Shown here piece after piece: positions 40,606 through 49,350 of a stretch of 64,000 nucleotides of DNA. Every line of letters starts with the position of its first letter. The first letter of the stretch is position 1. A program made the translations under genes and the position numbers. The stretch is from Eikenella corrodens (GTDB taxonomy: Bacteria > Pseudomonadota > Gammaproteobacteria > Burkholderiales > Neisseriaceae), in the NCBI RefSeq assembly GCF_900187105.1, contig NZ_LT906482.1:1302001-1366000 (forward strand), in the 5' to 3' direction. The notes below the pieces were generated by a model. The model had not been told where the DNA came from, did not search any database, and saw only the letters and a list, made by a program, of their open reading frames with translations.

Positions 40606-41373
40606 CTAAGATAACCAAAGCTGGCGGGCAAAATTGCCAATCAATAGGCACAGCAAAGCCATAAAGCCGTAGCGCAGCCAGCGGCTGCCGCCGAGCACCG
40701 CCAGCTTTGCGCCGCAGAAGCCGCCGCTTAGGTTGGCCGCTGCCAGCGGCAGCGCCCAATGCCACAGCACATGTTGGCTGGGGATGAAAAAGCTCAGTGC
40801 GGCCAGATTGGTCATCAGGTTGATTACCTTGGCGCAGGCGGTGGCGGTGAGGAAATCGTAGGCAAAAAAGCGCACGAACACGAAGGCCAGCAGGCTGCCC
40901 GTGCCCGGGCCGAATAGGCCGTCATAAAAGCCGATGGCCGCGCCAAATGCCGTGCCCAGCAGCATTTCGCCCCGCGTGAGCGCGTGGGTGCGCTCGGTTT
41001 GCCCCAAATCTTTGCGGAAGAAGGTGTACACAAACATCGCCACCATAATCACCAGCATGGCCGGTTTCATGTATTGCACCGGCACATAGGCCACCAGCTT
41101 CGCACCGGCGAACGAAGCGGCAAAGGCCAGCACGCCGGCGGGCAGCAGCATTTTCCACGGCAGCTGCAGGCGGCGGGCAAATTGGCCGGCGGCGGTGAAG
41201 GTGCCGGCGAACGAAGCTGCCTTGTTGGTGCCCAGTACAGTGGGCACGGGCGTGGCTGGCGGCAGTACGCCGAACAGCGCGGGCAGCTGCAACAGCCCGC
41301 CGCCGCCAACGGCCGCATCCATCAGCCCGGCCAAAAAGCCGGTGATGAGCAGCAGGATAAAGGGAAGTTCCAT
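40606..41373 (-). CDS. TSUP family (TauE/SafE) membrane transporter
   Basis: The start MELPFILLLITG (ATG at 41371-41373) gives a 255-residue protein with about eight membrane segments. It has the family's two repeated signatures: GFLAGLMDAAVGGGGLLQLPAL near the N-terminus and AAIGFYDGLFGPGTGSLLAF in the middle. Members export sulfite, sulfoacetate or other organosulfur anions; the substrate here is not known. It lies next to the sulfur-assimilation gene metZ, which is consistent with but does not prove a sulfur role. Confidence 0.9.
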   Translation of the reverse strand: MELPFILLLITGFLAGLMDAAVGGGGLLQLPALFGVLPPATPVPTVLGTNKAASFAGTFTAAGQFARRLQLPWKMLLPAGVLAFAASFAGAKLVAYVPVQYMKPAMLVIMVAMFVYTFFRKDLGQTERTHALTRGEMLLGTAFGAAIGFYDGLFGPGTGSLLAFVFVRFFAYDFLTATACAKVINLMTNLAALSFFIPSQHVLWHWALPLAAANLSGGFCGAKLAVLGGSRWLRYGFMALLCLLIGNFARQLWLS

Positions 41374-41490
41374 GGGTTTCTCCGTTGATGATGGGGCAGG
41401 GCGACGTTGCAACGCTGCCGTTTGGTTTTGTGTGTCTCTTTTAGATTTCAGGTAGCCTTAACGGCAGCCGGGGGGAACACTTGCTTCCGC

Positions 41491-42117
41491 TCACAGCCGC
41501 ACGTTGTGGCAGGCTTCGTACACCGGCAGTAGGCGGTGCAGGGTTTCGACTAGCCAAGTCGCGCTGTCGGCCTGCTCCAGTTGGTCACGCTCCAAGTGGC
41601 GGCCGAGGCAGAGGAAGTCCTGCGGGCTGCGCAGGGCGAAGGCTTCTGGCGGGGCGGTGGCGATGGCGGGGTAGTCGGCGTATTCGCTGTCGCTACCGTG
41701 CCAGATTTGGAAGTCGGCAAATTCGGCGTGCGGGAAATCGGCCAAAGCCTGTTGGTAGCAGGCCAGTGGCAGGGTGGAGCGGGCGGCGCGGTATTCGTGC
41801 CATTCGAGGCTGGCGGTGAGCCTGCGGCGGTTGAGCAGCAGCGAGAGAATCACCGCCGTATCGGCATGGGTTTGATATTTGAAATAGGCGAAAAAGTGGG
41901 CGCGCACCTGCCAGCCGTTGCACCAGCGTTCGATATGCGGCGGGGCAAAGCCTGCGCCCAATTCGGAGGCTACCTGAAAAACCAACGTGCGCCACACTTG
42001 CCACGCGGCTTTGTAGTCGGCCTTGGTTTGTGCTTCGGTTTCGGGCTGGTATTGGCGGATTTGGGCGAACTGGAAAAACGGGCGTTGGAACAGGTCGCAG
42101 CTTTGCGGGGTGAGCAT
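41491..42117 (-). CDS. HI_0552-like family protein of unknown function
   Basis: The 208-residue protein starts MLTPQSCDLFQRPFFQFAQIRQY and contains KADYKAAWQVWRTLVFQVASELGAGF and WCNGWQVRAHFFAYFKY. I recall this organisation from the Haemophilus HI_0552 family, whose function is unknown and whose former G6PD-like label should not be trusted. The codons for FQVASE include an in-frame DUS core. No signal peptide or membrane segment is visible. The family assignment is from memory and moderately certain. Confidence 0.7.
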   Translation of the reverse strand: MLTPQSCDLFQRPFFQFAQIRQYQPETEAQTKADYKAAWQVWRTLVFQVASELGAGFAPPHIERWCNGWQVRAHFFAYFKYQTHADTAVILSLLLNRRRLTASLEWHEYRAARSTLPLACYQQALADFPHAEFADFQIWHGSDSEYADYPAIATAPPEAFALRSPQDFLCLGRHLERDQLEQADSATWLVETLHRLLPVYEACHNVRL

Positions 42118-42146
42118 GATGGATTGGCGGCTGGCAAGAAAGGTGG

Positions 42147-42183
42147 AAAGGCTACCTGAAAAATGGGGTTTCAGGTAGCCTCA
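42147..42183. repeat. Inverted DUS pair upstream of the HI_0552-like gene
   Basis: AGGCTACCTGAA (42149-42160) and TTCAGGTAGCCT (42170-42181) with a 9-nt loop, 30 nt from the start at 42117. Confidence 0.6.
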
Positions 42184-42247
42184 ATGAATGTTGGGGCTGC
42201 CTGAAATCGGTTTTTGACCGGCAAATAGGAACGGGGCATCTGTGTTT

Positions 42248-42353
42248 TATAGTGGATTAAATTTCAATCAGGACAAGGCGGCGAGCCGCAGACAGTACAC
42301 ACGTTACGGCGAGGCGAGCCAACGCTGTACTGGTTTAAATTTAATTCACTATA
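42248..42353. repeat. Correia-like element, well preserved
   Basis: The 106-bp element begins TATAGTGGATTAAATTTC and ends AAATTTAATTCACTATA, an inverted repeat of about 17 bp with few mismatches. The interior has AAGGCGGCGAGCCGCAGACAGTACAC and GGCGAGGCGAGCCAACG arms. It lies between the HI_0552-like gene and cobW. TATA at the end gives the TA target duplication expected of these elements. Confidence 0.85.
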
Positions 42354-42366
42354 TTAGGCATACAAT

Positions 42367-42402
42367 AAAAGGCTACCCGAAACCTTTTTCAGGTAGCCTT
42401 CC
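42367..42402 (-). terminator. Imperfect inverted DUS pair downstream of cobW
   Basis: AGGCTACCCGAA (42370-42381, one change) and TTCAGGTAGCCT (42388-42399) lie 4 nt after the cobW stop at 42406. Confidence 0.65.
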
Positions 42403-42405
42403 GTT

Positions 42406-43344
42406 TTATTTTTCCAGTGCGGCTTGCAATCTTTGTTCCAGCGCGTCGCTGTCGAAGGATTTGGCGATCACTTCAAAGCGGCTGTCGCGCCGCCAGGCCA
42501 CTTGGTTGGCGCCCCATTGGCCTTCGCTCCAGTTGAGCCACACCCAGCTGCCGAGCACTTGGAACACGCCTTTGGCGCGGATGAGGCCTTCGCACAGTTT
42601 GGGCAGGTCGTTGAAGAATTTGGTGAGCTTTTCGCCGTCGAAGCTGCTGCCGGCGGGGAAGGTGTAGCCTTGCGATTGCAGGCCCATGCTGTTGTCGGGC
42701 AGCTCTTTGATGCGGTAGCGGCTTTTTTCCACCACCGAGGTTTCCAGCAGGGCGATGTCTAAATAAGCATCGGTGGTTTCCAGCACGGCGGCTTTGGGTG
42801 GGAAGAGCTGGGCGGCTTTGCTGCGGAAGGCGGCCATTTCTTCGGGGCTACACATGTCGGTTTTGTTGGCGATCAGCACGTCGGCCACGCTCACTTGGTC
42901 GCGGTAGAGCGGCTGGTTGGCGTAGTCGGGGTTGGTGAATTGGCGCGGGTCGACCAGGGTAAATACGGCGCCGATATCCAGCATTTGGTCGAAGGGTTTG
43001 GCGCGCAACTCGTCGATTACGCTGGCGGCGTGTGCCAGGCCGCTGGCTTCGATGATGATGCGGTCGGGCTTGTTGCCGCTCACCATGCGGTTGATGGTGG
43101 TGCCCATCTGCGCACCGGCCACGCAGCACAGGCAGCCGCCGGCGATTTCGGCCACGGGGATGCCGTTGTCGCTCAGCACGGCGCCGTCGATGCCGATTTC
43201 GCCGAATTCGTTTACCACGATCACCCATTTTTCATCGGGGCTCTTCTGCTCCATCAGGTGGCACAGGGCGGTGGTTTTGCCTGTTCCCAAAAAGCCGGAA
43301 AACAGATGTACTTTTGCTTTCTTTATTTCTGACATTGTTTGCAT
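42406..43344 (-). CDS. CobW/ZigA-type GTP-binding metallochaperone
   Basis: The 312-residue protein is a G3E GTPase: P-loop GFLGTGKTT (about 17-25), VVNEFGEIGIDG (switch), the metal-binding GGCLCC (CxCC) and NKTD specificity motif (ANKTDMC). Relatives under Zur control deliver zinc to enzymes in scarcity. The start is either MQTMSEIKK (43344) or MSEIKK (43335); both overlap the zur gene's 3' end, implying translational coupling. It is the last gene of ydfG-zur-cobW. Confidence 0.92.
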   Translation of the reverse strand: MQTMSEIKKAKVHLFSGFLGTGKTTALCHLMEQKSPDEKWVIVVNEFGEIGIDGAVLSDNGIPVAEIAGGCLCCVAGAQMGTTINRMVSGNKPDRIIIEASGLAHAASVIDELRAKPFDQMLDIGAVFTLVDPRQFTNPDYANQPLYRDQVSVADVLIANKTDMCSPEEMAAFRSKAAQLFPPKAAVLETTDAYLDIALLETSVVEKSRYRIKELPDNSMGLQSQGYTFPAGSSFDGEKLTKFFNDLPKLCEGLIRAKGVFQVLGSWVWLNWSEGQWGANQVAWRRDSRFEVIAKSFDSDALEQRLQAALEK

Positions 43345-43811
43345 ATTCCTGTTAAAACAACATGTTCTTCTTTTAATTTAAACCCGCCTGCGGCCACGCC
43401 GGCGCACAGCGCCTGCCATTCGCGGGAGAGGGTTTGCTCATCGGTGTTGCCGCACTCGGTACACACCAAAATGAAGGCGCTGTGGTGGTGTTGCTGCTCG
43501 TCGCTGCTGTGGCAGTGGTCGTCGCAATGGTGGCGGGCATGGCTGCATAAAACATAGCCGTTTACTGCGGCCACTTTGTGCAGCACGCCGTGTTCGGCCC
43601 AGAAATCGAGCGCGCGGTAGGCGGTGGGCGGCGCCACCACACCGTTGCTCTGCTGCTGCATTTGCGCCAGCACGGTGTAGGCCTTAATCACGCCTTCCTG
43701 CCGCAAAACGATATCCAACACCTGCTCGCGCAGGGCGGTAATCTGCAGACCTTGCTCGCGGGCGCGGGCGATGATGGCGGTTTTGTAGTCGGGTGCAGAG
43801 TGCTTGGTCAT
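43323..43811 (-). CDS. zur: Zinc uptake regulator Zur (Fur family)
   Basis: The 162-residue protein has the Fur-type winged helix (LQITALREQVLDIVLRQEGVIKAYTVLAQM ... PPTAYRALDFWAEHGVLHKV, about 20-80) and a metal-binding half with CSHARHHCDDHCHSSDEQQHHHSAFILVC, CTECGNTDEQ and the last CKQC. The structural zinc cysteines and histidines indicate Zur rather than Fur. Zur represses zinc import and chaperone genes in high zinc. It follows ydfG by 15 nt and overlaps cobW, and all are minus strand. No clean Zur box was recognised upstream of ydfG. Confidence 0.92.
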   Translation of the reverse strand: MTKHSAPDYKTAIIARAREQGLQITALREQVLDIVLRQEGVIKAYTVLAQMQQQSNGVVAPPTAYRALDFWAEHGVLHKVAAVNGYVLCSHARHHCDDHCHSSDEQQHHHSAFILVCTECGNTDEQTLSREWQALCAGVAAGGFKLKEEHVVLTGICKQCQK

Positions 43812-43826
43812 GGCTGCTTCCTATTA

Positions 43827-44582
43827 TTATTGGCTGGGGTGGCGCACAACGGCGAGCGGGTTGAAGCTCTGCGCCACCGGCATGATTTCGATGCTGTTCA
43901 CGTTCATGTGCGCGGGGCGCCGGTAGAGCCACAGCACGGTGTCGGCGATGTCTTCGGGGCGGATGTAGTCCACGTTTTTATATAAATCGGCGGCGCGTTG
44001 GTCGTCGCCTTTGAAGCGCACGTTGGAAAATTCGGTGTCGCCGCACAGGCCGGGCTCGATATTGCTCACGCGCACGCCCGTGCCGGCCAAATCGGCGCGC
44101 AGATTCAGGCTGAATTGGCGCACATAGGCCTTGGTGGCGCCATACACATTGCCGCCGGGGTAGGGGTAGGTACCGGCCACCGAGCCGAGGTTGATGATAT
44201 AGCCGCTGCCGCGCGCCACCATGCCGGGCAGCACTTGGCGGGTGAGGTAGGTGAGGCCGATGATGTTGGTTTGAATCATGGTTTGCCAGTCGGCGAAATC
44301 GGCTTGATGGGCCGGGTCCAAACCCAAGGCCAGGCCGGCGTTGTTGACCAGGCAGTCGATCTGGGCAAAGTTTTCAGGTAGCCCTTTGAGCGCGGCGTCC
44401 ACCGAGGCGGTATCGCCCACGTCCATTTGCAGCGGCAGGAAGTTGTCGCCCAATTCCGCGCACAGTTCGTCCAGTTTGTCGGCACGCCGCGCTGCGCCGA
44501 TCACGCGGTAGCCCGCTGCGGCGAGGGTGCGGCAGATGGCCCGCCCGAAACCGGCTGATGCGCCGGTGACCAAAATGCTCAT
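43827..44582 (-). CDS. ydfG: SDR oxidoreductase, YdfG-like NADP-dependent 3-hydroxy acid dehydrogenase
   Basis: The 251-residue protein is a classical short-chain dehydrogenase: cofactor motif TGASAGFGRAIC (6-17), NNAG (about 85-88), catalytic Ser in LGSVAGTYPYPGG, and YGATKAYV with the catalytic Tyr/Lys. AARRADKL after the glycine motif favours NADP. The family oxidises serine and L-allo-threonine and reduces malonic semialdehyde. The GLPENF codons include a DUS. It heads the ydfG-zur-cobW operon, an unusual partner for zinc genes. Confidence 0.88.
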   Translation of the reverse strand: MSILVTGASAGFGRAICRTLAAAGYRVIGAARRADKLDELCAELGDNFLPLQMDVGDTASVDAALKGLPENFAQIDCLVNNAGLALGLDPAHQADFADWQTMIQTNIIGLTYLTRQVLPGMVARGSGYIINLGSVAGTYPYPGGNVYGATKAYVRQFSLNLRADLAGTGVRVSNIEPGLCGDTEFSNVRFKGDDQRAADLYKNVDYIRPEDIADTVLWLYRRPAHMNVNSIEIMPVAQSFNPLAVVRHPSQ

Positions 44583-44964
44583 GATTGCCTCCGTTGTGCT
44601 GGATTGCTCGATATAGCCGGGGTGCTTCTCTTCCTATGGCGTTGGCTCGCTTTGCAGGAAGGAATAACGGCTTTGGCTAAAAGCAATAGTATAACACCGG
44701 CAGCTCGCCGGCAGCTTTAAAATGGCAGCAAGGCTATAGCAAGCCAACTTAACTTTCGCTACCGCGTTGGCCCGCCTTGCCGTATTGCCTGTACTGTCTG
44801 CGGTTTGCCGCCTTGTCCCATTCTTATTTCTAATCCACTATATTTTCAGGTAGCCTGTGGCGGAGCGCAGTATTCTGCCCAATAGCGGCGGGCGGCGGTA
44901 TAAGGCTACCTGAAAACCGTGCTAGAATGCGCGCCTTCCGCATTTTGGCCAAAGGCTTGTTGAT
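44583..44964. other. Intergenic region with Correia-like remnants
   Basis: The 382-nt region holds no gene. A Correia-like element is recognisable at 44740-44842: inner arms GCGTTGGCCCGCCTTGCCG and CTGTCTGCGGTTTGCCGCC and the right end ATCCACTATA. A second fragment, GCGTTGGCTCGCTTTGC, lies near 44639. DUS copies follow at about 44844 and 44902. It must also contain the promoters of both divergent genes. Confidence 0.65.
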
Positions 44965-45747
44965 ATGGCACGTCATCCCTACCGCCGCCTGCGTTCGGCG
45001 CGTTTCGCCCTGCCTGAAGTGGGCATTTCCGAACATGGCAACATCCGCTCGCTGCATTTGGGCAGCGAAACGGTGCAAAGCTCGATGAATGTGGATTATC
45101 CCGCCGAGCTAGTGCTTTCCTACAGCCGCGCCATGATGGCCTGGCTCTTGTTTGCCGAAAACGTGCGCCACATCACGCAAATCGGGCTGGGCGGCGGCTC
45201 GTTTGTACGCTGGATCGATGCCCACCTGCCCGAGGTGGCGCAAACGGCGGTGGAAATCAACCCGCAGGTAATCAGCGTGGCGCGCGGCCTGTTTGAATTG
45301 CCGTTTGAAGGCGAGAAATTTGAAATCATCGAGGCCGACGGCGCGGAATACATCAAAACCCTGCGCGGCGGCACGGATATTTTGCTGGTGGACGGCTTCG
45401 ATGGCGTGCAGATTATCGATGCCCTGGTGGCCGAGCCGTTTTTTGCCGACTGCCGCACCGCCCTGAGCGACAACGGCATTTTCGTCACCAATTGGTGGAG
45501 CGGCGACAAACGCTATCCGCTTTTCCTGCAACGGCTCGCGCAGGTGTTTGAACAGCGCGTGTTGTGCGTGCCCGCCGAAACCCACGGTAACGTGGCCGTG
45601 CTCGCCTTCCAAAACCAAGCGCCCCAGCCGCTGGCGGCACTGCAGAAAAAAGCCGCCAAGCTGGGCGAGCAATACGGCCTGGACTTCAAAACCATGCTGC
45701 ACCAGGCGCACGTGCCGCCGGACAGCACTTGGCAGTGGCTACGTTGA
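44965..45747 (+). CDS. Spermidine synthase-like protein
   Basis: The 260-residue protein resembles polyamine aminopropyltransferases: ITQIGLGGGSFVRWIDAHLPEVAQTAVEINPQVISVARG (SAM/dcSAM-binding region, about 71-108) and ILLVDGFDGVQIID. The usual acceptor-binding DxxEP-like motif is less clear, and the N-terminal beta domain is short, so some members of this group are not true spermidine synthases and this one may methylate or aminopropylate another substrate. It is monocistronic, and its 3' end is followed by DUS copies. Confidence 0.8.
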   Translation: MARHPYRRLRSARFALPEVGISEHGNIRSLHLGSETVQSSMNVDYPAELVLSYSRAMMAWLLFAENVRHITQIGLGGGSFVRWIDAHLPEVAQTAVEINPQVISVARGLFELPFEGEKFEIIEADGAEYIKTLRGGTDILLVDGFDGVQIIDALVAEPFFADCRTALSDNGIFVTNWWSGDKRYPLFLQRLAQVFEQRVLCVPAETHGNVAVLAFQNQAPQPLAALQKKAAKLGEQYGLDFKTMLHQAHVPPDSTWQWLR

Positions 45748-45820
45748 GGCTGGCGGCTATGACAAAGGCTACCTGAAAAGCATTTGTGCGGGCAGCGAGT
45801 GCCCGCTTTGTGGAATGAAA

Positions 45821-45864
45821 TAAAGGCTACCTGAAAAACTATATGGTTTTCAGGTAGCCTTTTG
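45821..45864. terminator. Inverted DUS pair between two convergent genes
   Basis: AGGCTACCTGAA (45824-45835) and TTCAGGTAGCCT (45849-45860), extended by AAA/TTT. It can serve both the plus-strand synthase gene and the minus-strand oxidoreductase. A further GCGGGCA...TGCCCGC stem lies at 45787-45806. Confidence 0.7.
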
Positions 45865-45875
45865 GTATGCCTTAT

Positions 45876-46535
45876 TTACACGGCTGCTGCGGTGAAGCGT
45901 TGGTGCAGATGGGCTTTCTTCTCCACATCATCGGCAATCGCAATGGCCAAATCTGCCACGCTGATGCCGGCCGGCGCATCGCCCACCATCAGGAGTTCGT
46001 CGCTGCCCAGGCGGTATTGGCCGGTGCGTTCTTCGTTGAAACCGCCATCGGCACCGAGGCAGGCGGGCGGGGAAATCATCGCCCAGTTCACATCGGCATG
46101 TTGGGTTTGCAAGTCGCGCAGCAGATTGCGTGCGGCGTTGGCGCCATCGAAAATTTCTTTCGGGAATTCGGGCGTATCAATCAGCTGCACGCCGGGCGCC
46201 ACAAACAGGCTGCCCGCGCCGCCCACGGCCAAAAGATAGGGCACTTTCGCCGCTTTGGCTGCCGCTAGGATGGCTGCGTAGCCGGCGGTGAAATCACGGC
46301 CGATGTTCGGATTGGTCCAGCCCGAGTTGAATGCGCTCACCACCGCATCGAAGCCGGCCAGTTGCGCGGCAAAATCGGCTGCATGTACATCGGCCTGCAC
46401 GGCTTTCACATTTGGCGCAGCCAACACCTTATCCGTGTTGCGCGCAAAGGCGCTTACTTCATGCCCGCGTTCTGCCAGCTCGCGCACCACAGCGTTGCCC
46501 ACATATCCGGTGGCACCAATTACAGCGAATTTCAT
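45876..46535 (-). CDS. NAD(P)-binding oxidoreductase, NmrA/YwnB-like
   Basis: The 219-residue protein is a Rossmann-fold atypical SDR: the N-terminus MKFAVIGATGYVGNAVVRELAERGHEVSAFARN has the GxxGxxG cofactor motif, followed by VQADVHAADF and VVSAFN. Members are NADP-binding reductases or redox sensors; the catalytic Tyr-Lys of classical SDRs is not apparent, so a regulatory or isomerase role is possible. It is divergent from the DUF2251 gene, and a LysR regulator lies 0.9 kb away, but a regulatory link is not shown. Confidence 0.82.
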   Translation of the reverse strand: MKFAVIGATGYVGNAVVRELAERGHEVSAFARNTDKVLAAPNVKAVQADVHAADFAAQLAGFDAVVSAFNSGWTNPNIGRDFTAGYAAILAAAKAAKVPYLLAVGGAGSLFVAPGVQLIDTPEFPKEIFDGANAARNLLRDLQTQHADVNWAMISPPACLGADGGFNEERTGQYRLGSDELLMVGDAPAGISVADLAIAIADDVEKKAHLHQRFTAAAV

Positions 46536-46658
46536 ATTTAGCTCCTTAAGTTTTGTTGATTAATCATGATGGAGCGCATTCTAAGGGCATTAATCCCGCT
46601 TGATAATCCGCTGTAAACTGTTTACGCTGTGAAGCTCAGCTAAATAATGGAGACCGTC

Positions 46659-47072
46659 ATGACACAAAAAACCCTGTATTTGGGCCGCGAACCCGAGCAA
46701 TTCACCCCCGGCCAAGAGTTGGTGTTGGAATCTTTTTTCGAACAAAGCCCCTACGGCGTGGTGTTTGAAGACGATTGCGGCACCGGTTATTTCTATGCCA
46801 TGCATCAAGAGGAAGGTATCCTCGATGCGCTGCATATTTATAACGTGGAAGACGTGGCCGACCGCCATATCCCATCCGGAATCAGTATTCTATGGAGCGA
46901 AGACCTCGGCCTGGCCGCGCTTGATATCAACGGCTACATCCACGCCGTGTTCGACTTTACCGCCCACGCCGGCTATTGCCGCAATGCTTTCCCCGAGGCC
47001 GACGGTGACTGGCTGCGTGAGCCAAACCGCCTGCTGAGCGATGAGCTGCTTGACCAACTGCTGGGCGCATAA
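46659..47072 (+). CDS. DUF2251-like cytoplasmic protein
   Basis: The ATG at 46659 was preferred because GGAG lies 6 nt before it; another ATG at 46647 has no ribosome site. The 137-residue acidic protein contains ESFFEQSPYGVVFEDDCGTGYFYAMHQEEGILDALHIYNVEDV and IDING-type strands, a pattern I associate with DUF2251, whose function is unknown. It is 3 nt before the next gene and seems to form a three-gene plus-strand unit with it and the LysR gene. Confidence 0.65.
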   Translation: MTQKTLYLGREPEQFTPGQELVLESFFEQSPYGVVFEDDCGTGYFYAMHQEEGILDALHIYNVEDVADRHIPSGISILWSEDLGLAALDINGYIHAVFDFTAHAGYCRNAFPEADGDWLREPNRLLSDELLDQLLGA

Positions 47073-47075
47073 ACC

Positions 47076-47378
47076 ATGCACAATCAAATTGTTCAGGCCG
47101 GCAACCGCTTCAGCCTGTCGTTTGCCGGTTTAGGCAGCCACGAACGCTGCTTTTCCTCGCAACGCGCCCCAAGCGGCCACGAGCTGGCCAAAATCATCCG
47201 CCGCATCATGCGGGAGGAAAACATCAAAAATGTCGAGCTCGCCGCAGAGCAAGACAGCCTCACGCTCACCGCCAAAAAACGCCGCCCCTTGGAAAGCATC
47301 TGCACACGGCTTGAGTTTGAAATACGCGTGTTTGAAGGCAGCGCTTATACGGTGAAGACAAAAAATTTGTTTAAATAA
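47076..47378 (+). CDS. Small hypothetical protein
   Basis: The 100-residue basic protein has a central helix (GHELAKIIRRIMREENIKNVELAAEQDSLTLTAKKRRPLESICTRLEF) and no signal peptide or membrane segment. I do not recognise a family. It is 3 nt after the DUF2251-like gene and 6 nt before the LysR gene, so co-transcription is likely. Coding potential is supported by tight spacing and a normal codon pattern. Confidence 0.65.
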   Translation: MHNQIVQAGNRFSLSFAGLGSHERCFSSQRAPSGHELAKIIRRIMREENIKNVELAAEQDSLTLTAKKRRPLESICTRLEFEIRVFEGSAYTVKTKNLFK

Positions 47379-47384
47379 ACTGTT

Positions 47385-48278
47385 ATGGATGATCTCAAAC
47401 CCCTGCTCGCTTTCGCCGCCGTGCTCGAACACGGCAGCATGAACGCCGCCGCCCAAGCCTTGGGTATGACCCCGTCTGCGGTGAGCCAGCACATCAGCCG
47501 GCTGGAAAAGCTACACGGCGTGAAATTGTTGCACCGCAGCACCCGCCGCCTGGCCCCCACCGATGCCGGCCAAGCCCTAGCCGCGCATTGCCGCCGTCTG
47601 CTTGCCACCGTGCAAGACACCCGCACCGCGCTCGACGGCCTCAAAACCGACATTGCCGGCAGCGTGCGCTTGGCCGCGCCCACCGGTTTAGTGAGTGCTG
47701 CCGCCTTTCAGCACGCCCTGCGGCGCATCCGCCGCGAACATCCCGCCCTCAGCCTTGAATTACACTTTGGCGAAGCCATCGCCGAACTGCGCGAAGGCAG
47801 TATCGATATCGCCCTGCGCGGCGGCGGTCATGCCTTGGACGAGCCCGACCTGGTTGCCCGCCGGCTGGCCGAATGGCCTTGGCAAATTTGCGCTGCTCCG
47901 GGCTACCTGAAAACCGCCCCCGCCATTACCCATCCTGCCGATTTCACTGCCCACCCTTGGGTGTACCACCTGCCGCCGCACATTGAGCTTGCGCGCGGCA
48001 ATGAACGTTATCTGCTCAACATCGATCGCGGCACCGTTTGCAACCAGCTCGCCGCCGTGCGCCACCTGTGCGAAGCCGGTCTCGGCCTTGCCCTGATTAT
48101 TGCCGGTGAAACCCGCGATGCCGTTGCCCAAGGCCGGCTGCAAATCCTCCTGCCCGATTGGCAGCTGCCCGCCGTTACCATCTATGCCGTAACGCCCCAC
48201 CGCGTTCAAGCCGCCCGCACCGCTGCCGTGTTACGGATCTTGCAAGAGAGCTTTGCGGGGGAGGCAGAGGCTACCTGA
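47385..48278 (+). CDS. LysR-type transcriptional regulator
   Basis: The 297-residue protein has the N-terminal winged HTH (LLAFAAVLEHGSMNAAAQALGMTPSAVSQHISRLEKLHGVKLLHRSTRRLAPTDAG, residues 7-62) and a substrate-binding domain with LEFHFGEAIAELREGSIDIALRGG. It resembles regulators of the CrgA/DmlR type. Codons for GYLKTA include a DUS, and the frame ends EAEAT-stop, where a DUS supplies GAG GCT ACC TGA. No binding site is evident; targets may be the divergent oxidoreductase gene at 45876-46535. Confidence 0.93.
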   Translation: MDDLKPLLAFAAVLEHGSMNAAAQALGMTPSAVSQHISRLEKLHGVKLLHRSTRRLAPTDAGQALAAHCRRLLATVQDTRTALDGLKTDIAGSVRLAAPTGLVSAAAFQHALRRIRREHPALSLELHFGEAIAELREGSIDIALRGGGHALDEPDLVARRLAEWPWQICAAPGYLKTAPAITHPADFTAHPWVYHLPPHIELARGNERYLLNIDRGTVCNQLAAVRHLCEAGLGLALIIAGETRDAVAQGRLQILLPDWQLPAVTIYAVTPHRVQAARTAAVLRILQESFAGEAEAT

Positions 48279-48499
48279 AAAATACGTTGGGGTGCAGATA
48301 GGAGGTATTGATGATCCGTGTGGGGAAGCAGTTGCCCAGCCCAACGGAGAAGCCTGCTCAGAAGAAGCAAGGATGGTGGCTGAATTGTTTGGGCGTTGGC
48401 GGAAATGATATGATGGGCAGCCGTTGTCCATAACGGAGCGGCCGCAGGTTTATGCCAAGGCAGCCTGTATAAAATTTCAATGTAATGAAAGGGAAAAAT

Positions 48500-48817
48500 A
48501 TGATGTTACTGAGCAATATTGAAACCGTTCCCGGCCGCACCATCGTCCGCCATTTGGGATTGGTTCAGGGTTCAACCGTGCGCGCCAAACATGTTGGCCG
48601 GGATTTTATGGCGGGCTTGAAAAACTTGGTTGGCGGTGAACTGAAGGGCTACACCGAACTTTTAAACGAAGCCCGTGATGAGGCGATTGCTCGCATGGTC
48701 GAACAAGCGCGTCAGGCCGGTGCCAATGCCGTAGTAAATGTGCGTTTTTCCACTGCATCCGTAGCGGCAGGGGCTGCCGAAATCTTTGCCTACGGTACAG
48801 CTGTGGTTTTGGAATAG
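48500..48817 (+). CDS. UPF0145 (YbjQ-like) protein
   Basis: The start MMLLSNIETV (ATG at 48500; the next codon is also ATG) has AAAGGG upstream. The 105-residue protein has the YbjQ pattern: LGLVQGSTVRAKHVGRDFMAGLKNLVGGELKGYTELLNEARDEAIARMVEQARQAGANAVVNVRFST. The family is widespread and its biochemical role is unknown. It is 9 nt before a membrane-anchored paralogue, so the two are probably one operon ending at the neisserial-type DUS terminator. Confidence 0.88.
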   Translation: MMLLSNIETVPGRTIVRHLGLVQGSTVRAKHVGRDFMAGLKNLVGGELKGYTELLNEARDEAIARMVEQARQAGANAVVNVRFSTASVAAGAAEIFAYGTAVVLE

Positions 48818-48826
48818 GGGGCTGCG

Positions 48827-49315
48827 ATGTCGAACGACAACGATGGGTTCTCCGTCATCCTGCTGCTGGTGTACCTATGGCCGATTTGGCTGCTGCTGAT
48901 CACCTATTTCACCGGCCGCCATATTGAGCGGAAGCATTATGCCGATATAGAGGCGCGGGAAGCTGCGCTGCGGCATATCATGGTCATTGCCGTTAAAAAA
49001 CCGCCGCAGGATTTCAGCGGTGGGGAATTGGTTTATGCGGGAGTTGTGGTTTCCAGCGATTATTTCCGCCGCATGCTGGCAGCGTTCCGCAATTTTTTCG
49101 GCGGCAATATCCGCAGCTACGAAACCTTGCTCGACCGTGCACGGCGCGAAGCCGTACTGCGCCTAAAAGAACAGGCTGCAGCGAAAGGGGCAAATGCCGT
49201 GTTGAACTTCAAATTGGAAACAGCCTCTTTGGATAATATCTATCAACCGCAACAAGGCGGTGTGGTAGGTACGGTTGAAGTGTTGGCTTATGGCACGGCA
49301 GGAGTGCTGTCTTAG
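48827..49315 (+). CDS. Membrane-anchored UPF0145 (YbjQ-like) protein
   Basis: The 162-residue protein adds an N-terminal membrane segment (about residues 8-28) to a UPF0145 domain: VYAGVVVSSDYFRRMLAAFRNFFGGNIRSYETLLDRARREAVLRLKEQAAAKGANAVLNFKLETASL. The paralogue immediately upstream is soluble, so the pair may form a membrane-associated complex. Function unknown. Confidence 0.85.
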   Translation: MSNDNDGFSVILLLVYLWPIWLLLITYFTGRHIERKHYADIEAREAALRHIMVIAVKKPPQDFSGGELVYAGVVVSSDYFRRMLAAFRNFFGGNIRSYETLLDRARREAVLRLKEQAAAKGANAVLNFKLETASLDNIYQPQQGGVVGTVEVLAYGTAGVLS

Positions 49316-49350
49316 CCGGTTCAGTCTCTACATAATTGATGCCAAGAATT

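Noticed and set aside
44680-44700. Zur operator before ydfG
   Set aside because: TATAACA is only a half-site without the expected palindromic partner and lies in repeat-derived sequence.
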